Shown: in pieces, positions 27,327-36,196 of the stretch | How the letters are laid out: each line of letters starts with the position of its first letter | Position numbering within the stretch: position 1 is the stretch's first letter | NCBI GenBank assembly: GCA_021604645.1 | Contig: BQJJ01000003.1 | Location: 332,801-396,800, forward strand | Length of the DNA: 64,000 bases | DNA from: Methyloligella sp. | GTDB taxonomy: Bacteria; Pseudomonadota; Alphaproteobacteria; Rhizobiales; HXMU1428-3 | Reading direction: 5' to 3' | Position numbers and translations under genes: made by a program | Notes under the pieces: generated by a model | Seen by the model: only the letters and a program-made list of their open reading frames with translations | What the model was told of the DNA's origin: nothing | The model's database searches: none

Positions 27327-28559
27327 ATGAAATCCATTGTTAAATTAGCGGCAGGTGTTGCAGTTGCTTCACTTGGCGTGACCACAGCTAAAGCTGACAG
27401 TATTTTTGTCGGCAATTTAGTTGACTATACTGGCCCAACAGCTTTTGTTGGCAAGCACTATGGTCCTGGCATTAAAGATGCTCTTGACTATATTAATGCT
27501 AATGGTGGCATTAGTGGCACCAAGATTGAATATGAGCAAGTTGACTATGCTTATAAAGTGCCTGCTGCGATTGCGACTTACAAACGCTGGAAATCACGCA
27601 AGAAAATGGTTGCTTTACAAGGCTGGGGAACTGGTGACACTGAAGCTCTGATCACGTTTGTTGCTAAAGATAAAGTGCCTGTTTGGTCTGCGTCTTACTC
27701 TGGTCACCTAACAGATCCAACTGGTAAAAACCCAAAAACAAAAAAACCAGCTCCTTATAACTTCTTTTATGGCCCTAGCTATACTGATGGTTGCCGTGCT
27801 CTTGTTCAATGGGCAGCATCTGACGCAAAAGCTAAGGGAATTAAAGACCCTAAATTTGTGCATACTGGTGATAACCACCCTTATCCGAATGCACCTAAAG
27901 AAGGTTGTGCACTCTATGCAAAAGAACTTGGATTTAAAGTGCTATCACCAATTGTTGTGCCACTGAAACCAGGTGACTTTAAAGCTCAATGTTTGACCAT
28001 TAAAGAATCTGGCGCTCAATATGCCTGGATTGGTAACCTTGGCGGTTCTGTGATTTCACTTCTAAAATCATGCAACACTGTTGGTACTGATGTGACTTAC
28101 ATTGCTAATGTTTGGGCTGGTGATCACCTTACAATTAAGGCATCAGGTGCTAAAGATTTTCGCTTCCCTTCAGCTTCACCTTTCTGGGATTCAAAAGCCA
28201 AAGGTATGGGGCTTATTCGTAAAATCCATGCAGCTGGTAGCTATGATAAATCAATCACACCTACACACCACTATGTCCGTGCGATCTGCTCTGTATATTA
28301 CATGAAAGAAGCCATGGAATGGGCAAAAGCTAATGGTGGCCTAACTGGTGAAAACATCAAAAAAGGCATGTATGTGAAGAAAGACTGGGTACCTGTTGGT
28401 CTCGAAGAAGTTTGCCTTCCTTCAACATGGTCAGCAACTGACCACCGCGGAACAACTGTTGTATCTATCAACAAAGGTTCTCTTATTGATGGCAAAGCCA
28501 AGATTGAACTTGAAACTAACGTTACTCTTCCACGTCGTGATGACTGGATTGGTTTCTAA
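27327..28559 (+). CDS. Periplasmic binding protein of LIV-type transporter
   Basis: A 410-residue secreted solute-binding protein. A signal peptide (about 1-23, cut near AKA) precedes a mature N terminus SIFVGNLVDYTGPTAFVGKH, typical of type I periplasmic binding folds (Peripla_BP_6). No lipobox Cys is seen, so it is free in the periplasm. Several Cys are present in the C-terminal lobe. It delivers the substrate to the LivH/M-like pore. It has a strong GGGAGG ribosome site and hairpins on both sides, suggesting higher and partly independent expression compared with the rest of the operon. Confidence 0.9.
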   Translation: MKSIVKLAAGVAVASLGVTTAKADSIFVGNLVDYTGPTAFVGKHYGPGIKDALDYINANGGISGTKIEYEQVDYAYKVPAAIATYKRWKSRKKMVALQGWGTGDTEALITFVAKDKVPVWSASYSGHLTDPTGKNPKTKKPAPYNFFYGPSYTDGCRALVQWAASDAKAKGIKDPKFVHTGDNHPYPNAPKEGCALYAKELGFKVLSPIVVPLKPGDFKAQCLTIKESGAQYAWIGNLGGSVISLLKSCNTVGTDVTYIANVWAGDHLTIKASGAKDFRFPSASPFWDSKAKGMGLIRKIHAAGSYDKSITPTHHYVRAICSVYYMKEAMEWAKANGGLTGENIKKGMYVKKDWVPVGLEEVCLPSTWSATDHRGTTVVSINKGSLIDGKAKIELETNVTLPRRDDWIGF

Positions 28560-28571
28560 AGACTGATGTGT

Positions 28572-28607
28572 TGTTGGCCTGCCATTTAACTCATGAGCAG
28601 GCCAACA
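28572..28607 (+). terminator. Strong hairpin after binding-protein gene
   Basis: Perfect 11-base arms TGTTGGCCTGC/GCAGGCCAACA enclose 14 bases, followed by an interrupted T-rich stretch. It probably attenuates read-through into the livF-like gene and protects the binding-protein mRNA 3' end. Confidence 0.8.
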
Positions 28608-28644
28608 CTTCTTGTTTTATTTAATTTTTTAAAAGGCAATTTTC

Positions 28645-29487
28645 ATGCTTAAGCTTGATGAAGATAGTGACCGTGCTGCTGGTCCTGACAAGGCCTCTGA
28701 TACCGTTCTCTCAGTAGATAATATTGAGGTTGTTTATAATGATTATGTTTTAGTGCTTCGCGGTCTTAGCCTGCAGGTTGCTAAAGGATCTATCACTGCG
28801 CTGCTTGGTGCAAATGGTGCTGGTAAATCAACAACCCTTAAGGCTATTTCCGGACTCTTAAAAAGTGAAGATGGAGAGGTGACGCGCGGCTCTATTTCAT
28901 TTGAAGATAAAAAACTACAACATATGGACCCGGAAAACATTGTTCGTTCTGGCGTGTTTCAAGTTATGGAGGGACGTAGAATTGTTCAGGACATGACAGT
29001 CCTGGAGAATTTGAAACTAGGGGCATTTACTCGCAAAGACAGATCTAACGTCGCAGATGATATTGAGTTGGTTTATTCTTATTTTCCTCGTTTGAAAGAA
29101 CGTCATGGTTTGGCTGGTTACCTTTCTGGCGGCGAACAACAAATGCTTGCGATTGGACGCGCCATGATGGCGAGACCAAAGCTTATTCTTATGGATGAAC
29201 CTTCTATGGGGTTGTCGCCTCTCCTCGTGAAAGAAGTCTTCACAATTATTAAACGACTAAATAAAGAACTTGGTGTTTCCATTCTTTTGGTTGAGCAGAA
29301 TGCCGCGATGGCGCTGCAAGTGGCTCAACATGGTTACATTATGGAAAATGGAAAAATCGTTCTGGATGGTACGGCAGATGAGTTACGGGAGAATGAAGAT
29401 ATTAAAGAATTTTATCTCGGCGGTGGTGGGGAGCGCAAAAGCTTCAAAAACTTACGATCTTTCAAACGACGCAAGCGCTGGTTATAA
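28645..29487 (+). CDS. LIV-type ABC transporter ATPase (LivF-like)
   Basis: A 280-residue ATPase, partner of the LivG-like subunit. Walker A is GANGAGKST, the signature is LSGGEQQMLAIGRA and Walker B is LILMDEPSMGLSP. It has a basic C-terminal extension after residue 255 (SFKNLRSFKRRKRW) that is longer than in amino acid LivF proteins. It lies between the binding-protein gene and the PaaK-like gene. Confidence 0.9.
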   Translation: MLKLDEDSDRAAGPDKASDTVLSVDNIEVVYNDYVLVLRGLSLQVAKGSITALLGANGAGKSTTLKAISGLLKSEDGEVTRGSISFEDKKLQHMDPENIVRSGVFQVMEGRRIVQDMTVLENLKLGAFTRKDRSNVADDIELVYSYFPRLKERHGLAGYLSGGEQQMLAIGRAMMARPKLILMDEPSMGLSPLLVKEVFTIIKRLNKELGVSILLVEQNAAMALQVAQHGYIMENGKIVLDGTADELRENEDIKEFYLGGGGERKSFKNLRSFKRRKRWL

Positions 29488-29500
29488 TAAAGGAGACACT

Positions 29501-30763
29501 ATGTCATTGGCATCAAATATAAAAACTGATGTTCCTTTGTTAGAGCGCCGCTCTCATGAAGAACGGTCAGCTTCGCAAGATCAACAATTGCATCACTTAC
29601 TAACTTCTACCATTCAGTATATTCCTTATTACCAAAAAGCATTTGCAAATATTGATCTCTCACATATTCATGATCGAAAAAGTTTGGAATTACTTCCGAT
29701 CATTCGCAAGGATTCTCTCATTGAATTGCAAGCAAATGCACCTCCCTTTGGAGGACATTTACCTGACGGCTTAAAGGAAGCTGACTATCTGTTTGCTTCT
29801 CCGGGCCCTATTTATGAACCGGGGTTTATGAATGCAGAATATTGGTCTGTTGTTTCGGCTCTTCAGGCTGCGAACTTTACCGAAGATGATGTGATCTTTA
29901 ATACATTTTCTTATCATTTAACACCTGGTGCCTGGATTTTTGATAGTGGCGCGCGCGCAATTGGTTGCCCTGTCATACCGGTTGGCAGTGCCCCGCGAGA
30001 TTTACAAATTCAAGCGCTTGATCATTATCGGCCTACTGCTTATTGCGGCACACCTGATTATTTAAAACAATTGATTAGTTTCGTTGAAACGGATGGTACA
30101 AAACCACTTTCAATTAAAAAGGCAATGGTTTCTGGTGGCGCTCTCACACCATCTCTTCGTGAATTTTTCGATGAGAAAAATGTTGAAGTTCTTCAATGTT
30201 ATGCCACAGCCGAAGTTGGGGTAATTGCCTATGAAAGTCCAGCGCGAGATGGTCTGATTGTTAATGAAGATGTGATTTTAGAAATCATTGATCCTGACAC
30301 AGGTAAGTCTCAACCGCCTGGACTTGTTGGTGAAGTTGTTGTGACCAAACTTCGTGGAAGTTATCCGCTTATCCGTTTTGGTACGGGAGATCTATCTTGT
30401 TTGGTGGAAGGGAACAGCCCTTGCGGTCGCACCTCTCCTCGAATTCAAGGCTGGCTTGGCCGCGCGGACATGACGACAAAAATTAAAGGTATGTTTGTTC
30501 GCCCGACACAAATAAACAGTCTTGTTTCACAACTGCCTGTTTTAGAGCGCGCTCGTCTCATTGTTGATCGTGATAATGACAAAGATAAATCCATTTTGCA
30601 TTGCGAATTGTCTCCGGCCGAAATTCAAGACCGTGATGAAGATGAAATAGAAAATTTAATTGGTCAAAAATTTAGGGACCTTTGTCACATTCGAGCATCT
30701 ATTTCCGTCGTTCCCTTAGGCACTCTTCCCGACGACGGAAAAATCATTGTTGATTTAAGATAA
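29501..30763 (+). CDS. Phenylacetate-CoA ligase-like (PaaK) AMP-forming enzyme
   Basis: A 420-residue member of the PaaK branch of AMP-binding enzymes. Recognisable parts are YYQKAFANIDLSHIH at the N terminus, CYATAEVGVIAYES (acyl-adenylate motif), IRFGTGDLSCL, and GWLGRADMTTKIKGMFV at the hinge. The reading frame is open upstream to 29270 inside the livF-like gene, but ATG 29501 has AAGGAG six bases upstream. It is the last gene of the transporter operon. It probably activates an aryl or other carboxylic acid; a second ligase in the same operon suggests either two substrates or sequential activation. Confidence 0.85.
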   Translation: MSLASNIKTDVPLLERRSHEERSASQDQQLHHLLTSTIQYIPYYQKAFANIDLSHIHDRKSLELLPIIRKDSLIELQANAPPFGGHLPDGLKEADYLFASPGPIYEPGFMNAEYWSVVSALQAANFTEDDVIFNTFSYHLTPGAWIFDSGARAIGCPVIPVGSAPRDLQIQALDHYRPTAYCGTPDYLKQLISFVETDGTKPLSIKKAMVSGGALTPSLREFFDEKNVEVLQCYATAEVGVIAYESPARDGLIVNEDVILEIIDPDTGKSQPPGLVGEVVVTKLRGSYPLIRFGTGDLSCLVEGNSPCGRTSPRIQGWLGRADMTTKIKGMFVRPTQINSLVSQLPVLERARLIVDRDNDKDKSILHCELSPAEIQDRDEDEIENLIGQKFRDLCHIRASISVVPLGTLPDDGKIIVDLR

Positions 30764-30778
30764 TCAATCAACAATTTT

Positions 30779-30820
30779 ACCAGATGGCTTCTCCCCCTAG
30801 AGCGAGCCATCTGGTTTTTC
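30779..30820. terminator. Bidirectional terminator between convergent operons
   Basis: ACCAGATGGCT pairs with AGCCATCTGGT around a 15-base loop, with a T-run on the right. It separates the rightward transporter operon from the leftward leucine operon. Confidence 0.9.
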
Positions 30821-30823
30821 TTT

Positions 30824-31615
30824 TTATTCATTTAACCAAGGTGCTGGTTGTTTATTGAAAAAAGCGTCGATGCCTGCCATAGCTTCTTTGCTTTCCCATC
30901 TATCAGCTAGTTGGTTGGCTGTATATTCTGCCATTTCACTCGGTGCACTTCCCCCTAATTGCTGACAAAGAGTTTTAGCGCTTGCTATGGCACCTGGTGC
31001 ACATTTTAAAATGGCCTGGATTTCCTCTTCAACAGCCTTTTCTAAATCGGCCTCATCAACGGCTGTTGTGACAAGACCTGACCTCATGGCGAAATCAGCC
31101 GTAAATGCTTTACCTGAATAAAAAACTTGTCTTGCGAAATTTTCGCCCATACGCGCGACAACAAAAGGACCTATGGTTGCAGGGATGAGACCTAGCTTGG
31201 TTTCTGTTAATGCGAATTTAGATTTGTTGTTGGCGATTACGACATCTGCAACAGCCATCATGCCGACACCACCGCCATAAGCAGAGCCTTGCACTTTCGC
31301 GATTAAAAATTTAGGAAGTGAATTTAAAGCACCTAGCATAGTGGCAAGGGCACGGCTTTCTTGCATTTTTCCATCTCTGTCTTTCTCCATTTGAGACTGC
31401 ATCCACTTCAGATCCCCGCCGGCGCAAAATGATTTACCATTAGCTGCCAAGACAACAGCTCTGACTGATGTATCAATCCCCAACTGCTCTGCAGCTATGG
31501 TCAGCTCTTTAATCATTAAGCTATTCAGAGCATTATGTTTTTCAACGCGGTTCAATGTGATGGTTGAGATGCCGCGTTTGTCCTGCTCTAGTTGAATGGT
31601 TTCAAAATTTGTCAT
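30824..31615 (-). CDS. liuC: Methylglutaconyl-CoA hydratase (crotonase family)
   Basis: A 263-residue crotonase. The oxyanion hole motifs are FCAGGDLKWMQ and GSAYGGGVGMMAVADV; the helix after ALTETKLGLIP carries the catalytic region. In leucine catabolism it hydrates 3-methylglutaconyl-CoA to HMG-CoA. The assignment rests on position: it is the last gene of an operon containing both methylcrotonyl-CoA carboxylase subunits and HMG-CoA lyase, which is its product-consuming neighbour. Other crotonase activities cannot be excluded from sequence alone. Confidence 0.85.
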   Translation of the reverse strand: MTNFETIQLEQDKRGISTITLNRVEKHNALNSLMIKELTIAAEQLGIDTSVRAVVLAANGKSFCAGGDLKWMQSQMEKDRDGKMQESRALATMLGALNSLPKFLIAKVQGSAYGGGVGMMAVADVVIANNKSKFALTETKLGLIPATIGPFVVARMGENFARQVFYSGKAFTADFAMRSGLVTTAVDEADLEKAVEEEIQAILKCAPGAIASAKTLCQQLGGSAPSEMAEYTANQLADRWESKEAMAGIDAFFNKQPAPWLNE

Positions 31616-31633
31616 ATCAGGCGTTCAACTTCC

Positions 31634-32518
31634 TTAGTTATTATTGGCTATGTTTTGTGCCAAATAATCTTCGGCTTTTTGCAGTTTTTTCATATCCAAA
31701 CCGGTGCTATAACCTTCTGCATGTAACATTTCAGCAAGAGGTTTGGTGGACAAGTTCCCTTTCGCTCCAGGTGCATAAGGACAACCACCTAAGCCACCAA
31801 CTGCACTGTCATAGGTTGTTACGCCATATTCCAGACTGGCCTGCACATTGTCTAAAGCCCTGCCGTTAGTGTCATGATAGTGGCCAGCAAGTTGGCTGTC
31901 TGGCACAGTTTTTAAAACAGCTTCCAGCATTTTTGATATCAATTCAGGAGTGCCTTTCCCGATCGTGTCGCCGAGTGAGACTTCATAGCAGCCCATTTCC
32001 AGAAGTTGTTCAGCGACTAGCTTCACCGCGTCTGGCGAAATGTCCCCTTCATAGGGACAACCTGCTACGCATGACACATAAGCTCGAACAGGCACGTTAG
32101 CTGCAAGCCCGGCTTTGACGACAGGGAGGAAGCGGTCCAAACTTTCTTTGATAGAGCAATTGATATTTTTTTGGCTAAATGTTTCTGAAGCTGATCCAAA
32201 AATAGCGACTTCTTCCACGTTGGCTTCAATGGCTTTCTCAAAGCCTTTCATATTGGGCGTTAATGCTGCGTATGTTACATTGGCATTACGGTTGATGGCT
32301 GAGAGCACTTCAGTTGCATCCGCCATTTGCGGGACCCATTTGGGGGAGACAAAACTTGTCACCTCAATTTTTTCAAAACCGACATCTGATAACAGATTGA
32401 CAAGTTCAACCTTTTGTTTAGTCGCGATCAACTCTTTTTCATTTTGCAAACCGTCTCTTGGGCCGACTTCATATATTCTTATCTTTGTTGAACCATTACT
32501 CATTTTCTGCTCGCTCAT
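31634..32518 (-). CDS. liuE: Hydroxymethylglutaryl-CoA lyase
   Basis: Cleaves HMG-CoA to acetoacetate and acetyl-CoA, the last step of leucine breakdown. A 294-residue TIM-barrel lyase of the HMGL type with EVGPRDGLQNEK at the N terminus, metal ligands in GHYHDTNGRALDN, and the active-site Cys loop GLGGCPYAPGAKGN. Its 5' end overlaps the preceding acyl-CoA synthetase by up to 23 bases; starting at Met6 (32503) would reduce this to 8. It is co-transcribed with the rest of the leucine operon. Confidence 0.93.
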   Translation of the reverse strand: MSEQKMSNGSTKIRIYEVGPRDGLQNEKELIATKQKVELVNLLSDVGFEKIEVTSFVSPKWVPQMADATEVLSAINRNANVTYAALTPNMKGFEKAIEANVEEVAIFGSASETFSQKNINCSIKESLDRFLPVVKAGLAANVPVRAYVSCVAGCPYEGDISPDAVKLVAEQLLEMGCYEVSLGDTIGKGTPELISKMLEAVLKTVPDSQLAGHYHDTNGRALDNVQASLEYGVTTYDSAVGGLGGCPYAPGAKGNLSTKPLAEMLHAEGYSTGLDMKKLQKAEDYLAQNIANNN

Positions 32519-34163
32519 ATTCTTCTCTTGCTTGCTCTCTTAAAGTCCGCCTGATTATTTTCCCTGTATTCGTCAAAGGTAACTGGCTTAGAAACTCAAT
32601 TTCTCTTGGGTATTCATATGAGGCGAGATGATCTTTAACGAAGGCTTGTATTTCTTCCACGAGCTGTTCTGAGGCTTTTTCTTTTTCGTGCAATACAATG
32701 TAAGCTTTGACAATTTCTGTGCGTAGTTTATCTGGCTTGCCAACTACAGCGACCATATAAACAGAAGGGTGTTTGATGATTGTTTCTTCAATTTCTCCTG
32801 GCCCAATACGATAGCCAGCTGATGTGATGACATCATCATCGCGGCCGACAAATCTAATCCAGCCGTCCTCTTCATATTGTCCGACATCACCGGTGAGAAG
32901 ATAGTTATGAAGAAATTTATTTTGCGTTGCGTCTTCATTATTCCAATAATGAAGAAACATTACCGGATCTTTTCTTTTCACGGCAATTAAACCTTGCTCG
33001 CGCAATGAGCAATCACTGCCGTCTTGGCGAAGAACTTTCACAACATGACCTGGTACAGGGCGGCCCATAATTCCTGGTCTAGCTTCCATCATAGAGGCGC
33101 ATGATGAGATGATTAGATTACATTCAGTTTGGCCGTAGAATTCATTGATATTCACGCCGAGTGTTTCTTTACCCCAGCCTAACAAATCTGTTCCCAACGT
33201 TTCGCCGCCACTTGCAATGGTGCGTAATTTTAGCGGATAGACATTAGCGTCATAGTTCGTATTTCGTAACATTTTCAGTGCGGTAGATGGCATGAAGACA
33301 TTTGTCACATTGCATTTTGACATCAACTCAAACGCGGCTTCACCGGTGAATTTTTTAAATCTACCAGCGACAACTGGTACACCGTGATGCAAGGCAGGAA
33401 GGAGTACATCTAATAAGCCACCAATCCAGGCCCAATCAGCTGGGGTCCAGATGACATCTTCTGATTTCGGAAAGAAATCATGGCTCATTTCCATACCAGG
33501 CAAGTGGCCTAATAAAACACGGTGTGCATGCAGCGCACCTTTGGATGGCCCTGTTGTTCCAGAGGTGTAAATGATCAAAGCTGGGTCATCAGCTTTGGTT
33601 TTAAGGGAAGTGAACTCTTCACTCGCCCCTTCAAGGAGAGAATTAAAATCAAGAGTATGAAAATTAAGGGCTTGTTTTTCTTCCTCAGTTAGCTCTTCAT
33701 TGATAAGAACCGTTAACTGCTCATAAGCTTTAGAGCTCATCTGATTTAATTTTTTGGCGCCCTCATGATTGGTTATGATGAGCTTTATGCCTGCATCTAT
33801 GATGCGGTGTTCTAAAGCACTTGGACCAAACAAAACAAAAAGAGGCACAGCAATCGCGCCCATTTTATATACGGCAATATGACTTGCTGCGGTTTCAACA
33901 GATTGCGGTAAAAGGATGCCGACACGATCGCCAACTTTGACATCGCTTAAAACTAAGCTGTTGGCGATTTTGTTTGAGAGTTTTTTTAATTCCTCAAAGC
34001 TTGTGTGTTTTTGCTCGCTACCGAACGCCGATATTATTGCGGTTCTATTTGGGTCTTTTTCTGCCCATTTATCGCAAACATCGAAACCAATATTATAATA
34101 TTCAGGAATTTCCCAACTAAAATTTTCATATAAATCAGTATAATTATTGGCTTCTTTTAACAT
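32496..34163 (-). CDS. Acyl-CoA synthetase of the leucine operon
   Basis: A 555-residue AMP-forming acyl-CoA synthetase. The ATP motif is YTSGTTGPSKGALHAH, the adenylate motif is FYGQTECNLII, the hinge is LTGDVGQYEEDGWIRFVGRDDD, and the catalytic Lys lies in LTNTGKIIRR near the C terminus. Sequence features resemble short/medium-chain and benzoate-type ligases. In this operon it could convert acetoacetate (the HMG-CoA lyase product) or exogenous isovalerate to CoA esters; both are inferences. It lies 6 bases after the MCC alpha gene in transcription order and overlaps the lyase gene. Confidence 0.85.
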   Translation of the reverse strand: MLKEANNYTDLYENFSWEIPEYYNIGFDVCDKWAEKDPNRTAIISAFGSEQKHTSFEELKKLSNKIANSLVLSDVKVGDRVGILLPQSVETAASHIAVYKMGAIAVPLFVLFGPSALEHRIIDAGIKLIITNHEGAKKLNQMSSKAYEQLTVLINEELTEEEKQALNFHTLDFNSLLEGASEEFTSLKTKADDPALIIYTSGTTGPSKGALHAHRVLLGHLPGMEMSHDFFPKSEDVIWTPADWAWIGGLLDVLLPALHHGVPVVAGRFKKFTGEAAFELMSKCNVTNVFMPSTALKMLRNTNYDANVYPLKLRTIASGGETLGTDLLGWGKETLGVNINEFYGQTECNLIISSCASMMEARPGIMGRPVPGHVVKVLRQDGSDCSLREQGLIAVKRKDPVMFLHYWNNEDATQNKFLHNYLLTGDVGQYEEDGWIRFVGRDDDVITSAGYRIGPGEIEETIIKHPSVYMVAVVGKPDKLRTEIVKAYIVLHEKEKASEQLVEEIQAFVKDHLASYEYPREIEFLSQLPLTNTGKIIRRTLREQAREEYERAENE

Positions 34164-34169
34164 TGCTGA

Positions 34170-36173
34170 TTACTCCTGCTCGCTTTCTTCAAAACGAACA
34201 AGTACCGCACCACTTTCTACGGAGCTGCCTTCTGTGCACAGCCATTCAGCAATGACACAATCGCGCGGGGCTATGAGGCTATGTTCCATTTTCATGGCTT
34301 CGATAACGCCTAGTCTATCTCCTTCTTTAACCGCATCTCCAGCTGCAACTTTGATTTGACTAATGACACCTGTCATTGGTGATTTGAGAGTGTCTGCTGC
34401 GCCTTCTTCACTACCAGCTTGTGACAAAGGATCTGGATGATTGAGCACCCAGGTGACACCTTCGTACAAAACAGAGATTGAATTTGTAAAATCAGCGCCT
34501 TGATAGGAAACAACATCAGCAGATATTTGTTTACTTTCAATTGAGGTGTTTTCAGATTCTTGAATTAGAGTTGCTGTTATTTGATTGTTTGAGCGCTCAA
34601 TCTCTTCAAGCCTTAGAGTTTCCCCTTCTTCAAAAACAGTGAGATTTTGATTCCCATTTAATATTATTGTTTTGGTGGTTTTTTCGTCATCTATATTCAG
34701 CGTTATTTTATGACTTGCCTCACCCCACAAGCGCCAGCCTGAAAGAGGTTCTTTTAAATCAAGTTTCAGGGCTTCCAGTGCGGCTAGAGCAAAAACAACC
34801 TCTGGCATTTCCTCTTTTGCTATGAGTGTTTCCATGTCCCTCTCGATTAAACCAGTGTCCACTATGCCGTTTCCAAAGTCTTTGTGATTACAAAGGCTGA
34901 TAAGGAAACTTACATTGGTAATCGTACCTGCGACATGGGTATTCGTTAAGGCTTTATTTAATTTAGATAGAGCTTCTCTTCTGTTTTTTCCATGAGTTGT
35001 TAGTTTTGCAATCATTGGATCGTAATGGGGTGAAATCTCCGAGCCTGATTGAACTGCTGTGTCAATGCGTGCGCTGCCAAATTCTATATGACGAAGCTTG
35101 CCTGTGACGGGGAGAAAATTATTACTGGCGTCTTCTGCATAAACTCTAGCTTCAAAGGCGTGACCATTGATTTCCAGTTCATCTTGAGTTTTGGGCAAGG
35201 CTTCACCAGCAGCTACGCGCAATTGCCATTCCACCAGGTCTGTTCCTGTAATGGCTTCGGTGACCGGGTGCTCTACCTGCAGTCTTGTGTTCATTTCCAT
35301 GAACCAGAAACCATCTACGGATAACTCACCGCTGCCGTCCACGATAAATTCTATGGTGCCAGCACCTGTATAATCAATTGCTTTTGCCGCATTTTTTGCT
35401 GCATTTGTCATTGCGTCACGCATCTCTTGCGTCATGCCAGGAGCCGGGGCTTCTTCAATGACTTTTTGATGGCGCCTTTGCAAGGAACAATCACGCTCAA
35501 ACAAATGAACAACATTGCCTTTGGTATCGCCAAAGACTTGCACTTCGATGTGTCTTGGCGCAGTGATATATTTTTCAATCAGCACATGAGGGTCCCCAAA
35601 ACTTGATTGACCTTCGCGCTGTGCACTTTCAAGAGAACTATTAAAATCTGCTGGATTATCAACCTTGCGCATGCCCTTGCCGCCACCGCCAGCCCGCGCT
35701 TTGATTAAAACTGGATAGCCAATTTTCTTCGCTTGTTCAGCTAAAAACGCAGCTTCTTGTTTCGTACCGTGATATCCAGGCACAACAGGCACACCGGCTT
35801 CTTCCATCAGTTTTTTAGCCGCATCTTTTAGTCCCATTTTGTGAATGGCATCTGCTGTTGGTCCAACGAATTTTAGGCCTGCTGCCTCTACTGCCTCTAC
35901 GAACTCGGGATTTTCTGATAAAAACCCGTATCCAGGATGGATTGCCTCAGCACCTGTTTTCAAGGCAGCTTTGATAAGCACATCCCCTCTTAAATAACTT
36001 TCAGCAACAGGAGGTTTGCCAATGAGGACAGCTTCATCAGCCATTTGAACATGAAGTGCATGTTGGTCTGCCTCTGAATAGACAGCTACCGTTTTAACGC
36101 CCATTTTTCTGGCTGTTTGAATGACACGGCAGGCAATTTCACCGCGATTGGCAATGAGTATTTTTGAAAACAT
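34170..36173 (-). CDS. liuD: Methylcrotonyl-CoA carboxylase biotin-carrying alpha subunit
   Basis: A 667-residue fusion of biotin carboxylase (residues 1-450; FSKILIANRGEIACR start, ATP-grasp KARAGGGGKGMR, MEMNTRLQVEHPVTE) with a C-terminal biotinyl domain. The biotin site is EAMKMEHS with Lys628. With the beta subunit encoded next to it, it carboxylates 3-methylcrotonyl-CoA in leucine catabolism. Related propionyl-CoA carboxylases share the layout, but the neighbours isovaleryl-CoA dehydrogenase and HMG-CoA lyase decide for MCC. Confidence 0.92.
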   Translation of the reverse strand: MFSKILIANRGEIACRVIQTARKMGVKTVAVYSEADQHALHVQMADEAVLIGKPPVAESYLRGDVLIKAALKTGAEAIHPGYGFLSENPEFVEAVEAAGLKFVGPTADAIHKMGLKDAAKKLMEEAGVPVVPGYHGTKQEAAFLAEQAKKIGYPVLIKARAGGGGKGMRKVDNPADFNSSLESAQREGQSSFGDPHVLIEKYITAPRHIEVQVFGDTKGNVVHLFERDCSLQRRHQKVIEEAPAPGMTQEMRDAMTNAAKNAAKAIDYTGAGTIEFIVDGSGELSVDGFWFMEMNTRLQVEHPVTEAITGTDLVEWQLRVAAGEALPKTQDELEINGHAFEARVYAEDASNNFLPVTGKLRHIEFGSARIDTAVQSGSEISPHYDPMIAKLTTHGKNRREALSKLNKALTNTHVAGTITNVSFLISLCNHKDFGNGIVDTGLIERDMETLIAKEEMPEVVFALAALEALKLDLKEPLSGWRLWGEASHKITLNIDDEKTTKTIILNGNQNLTVFEEGETLRLEEIERSNNQITATLIQESENTSIESKQISADVVSYQGADFTNSISVLYEGVTWVLNHPDPLSQAGSEEGAADTLKSPMTGVISQIKVAAGDAVKEGDRLGVIEAMKMEHSLIAPRDCVIAEWLCTEGSSVESGAVLVRFEESEQE

Positions 36174-36196
36174 GATCGCTCCTTACTAGCCGCGAA

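Noticed and set aside
27243..28607. Binding-protein gene as a separate transferred unit because hairpins flank it
   Set aside because: Hairpins around binding-protein genes are common for differential expression; codon use and operon order are normal.
29270..29500. Upstream extension of the PaaK-like frame into the livF-like gene
   Set aside because: The extension overlaps a clear ATPase gene, and a perfect AAGGAG precedes ATG 29501.
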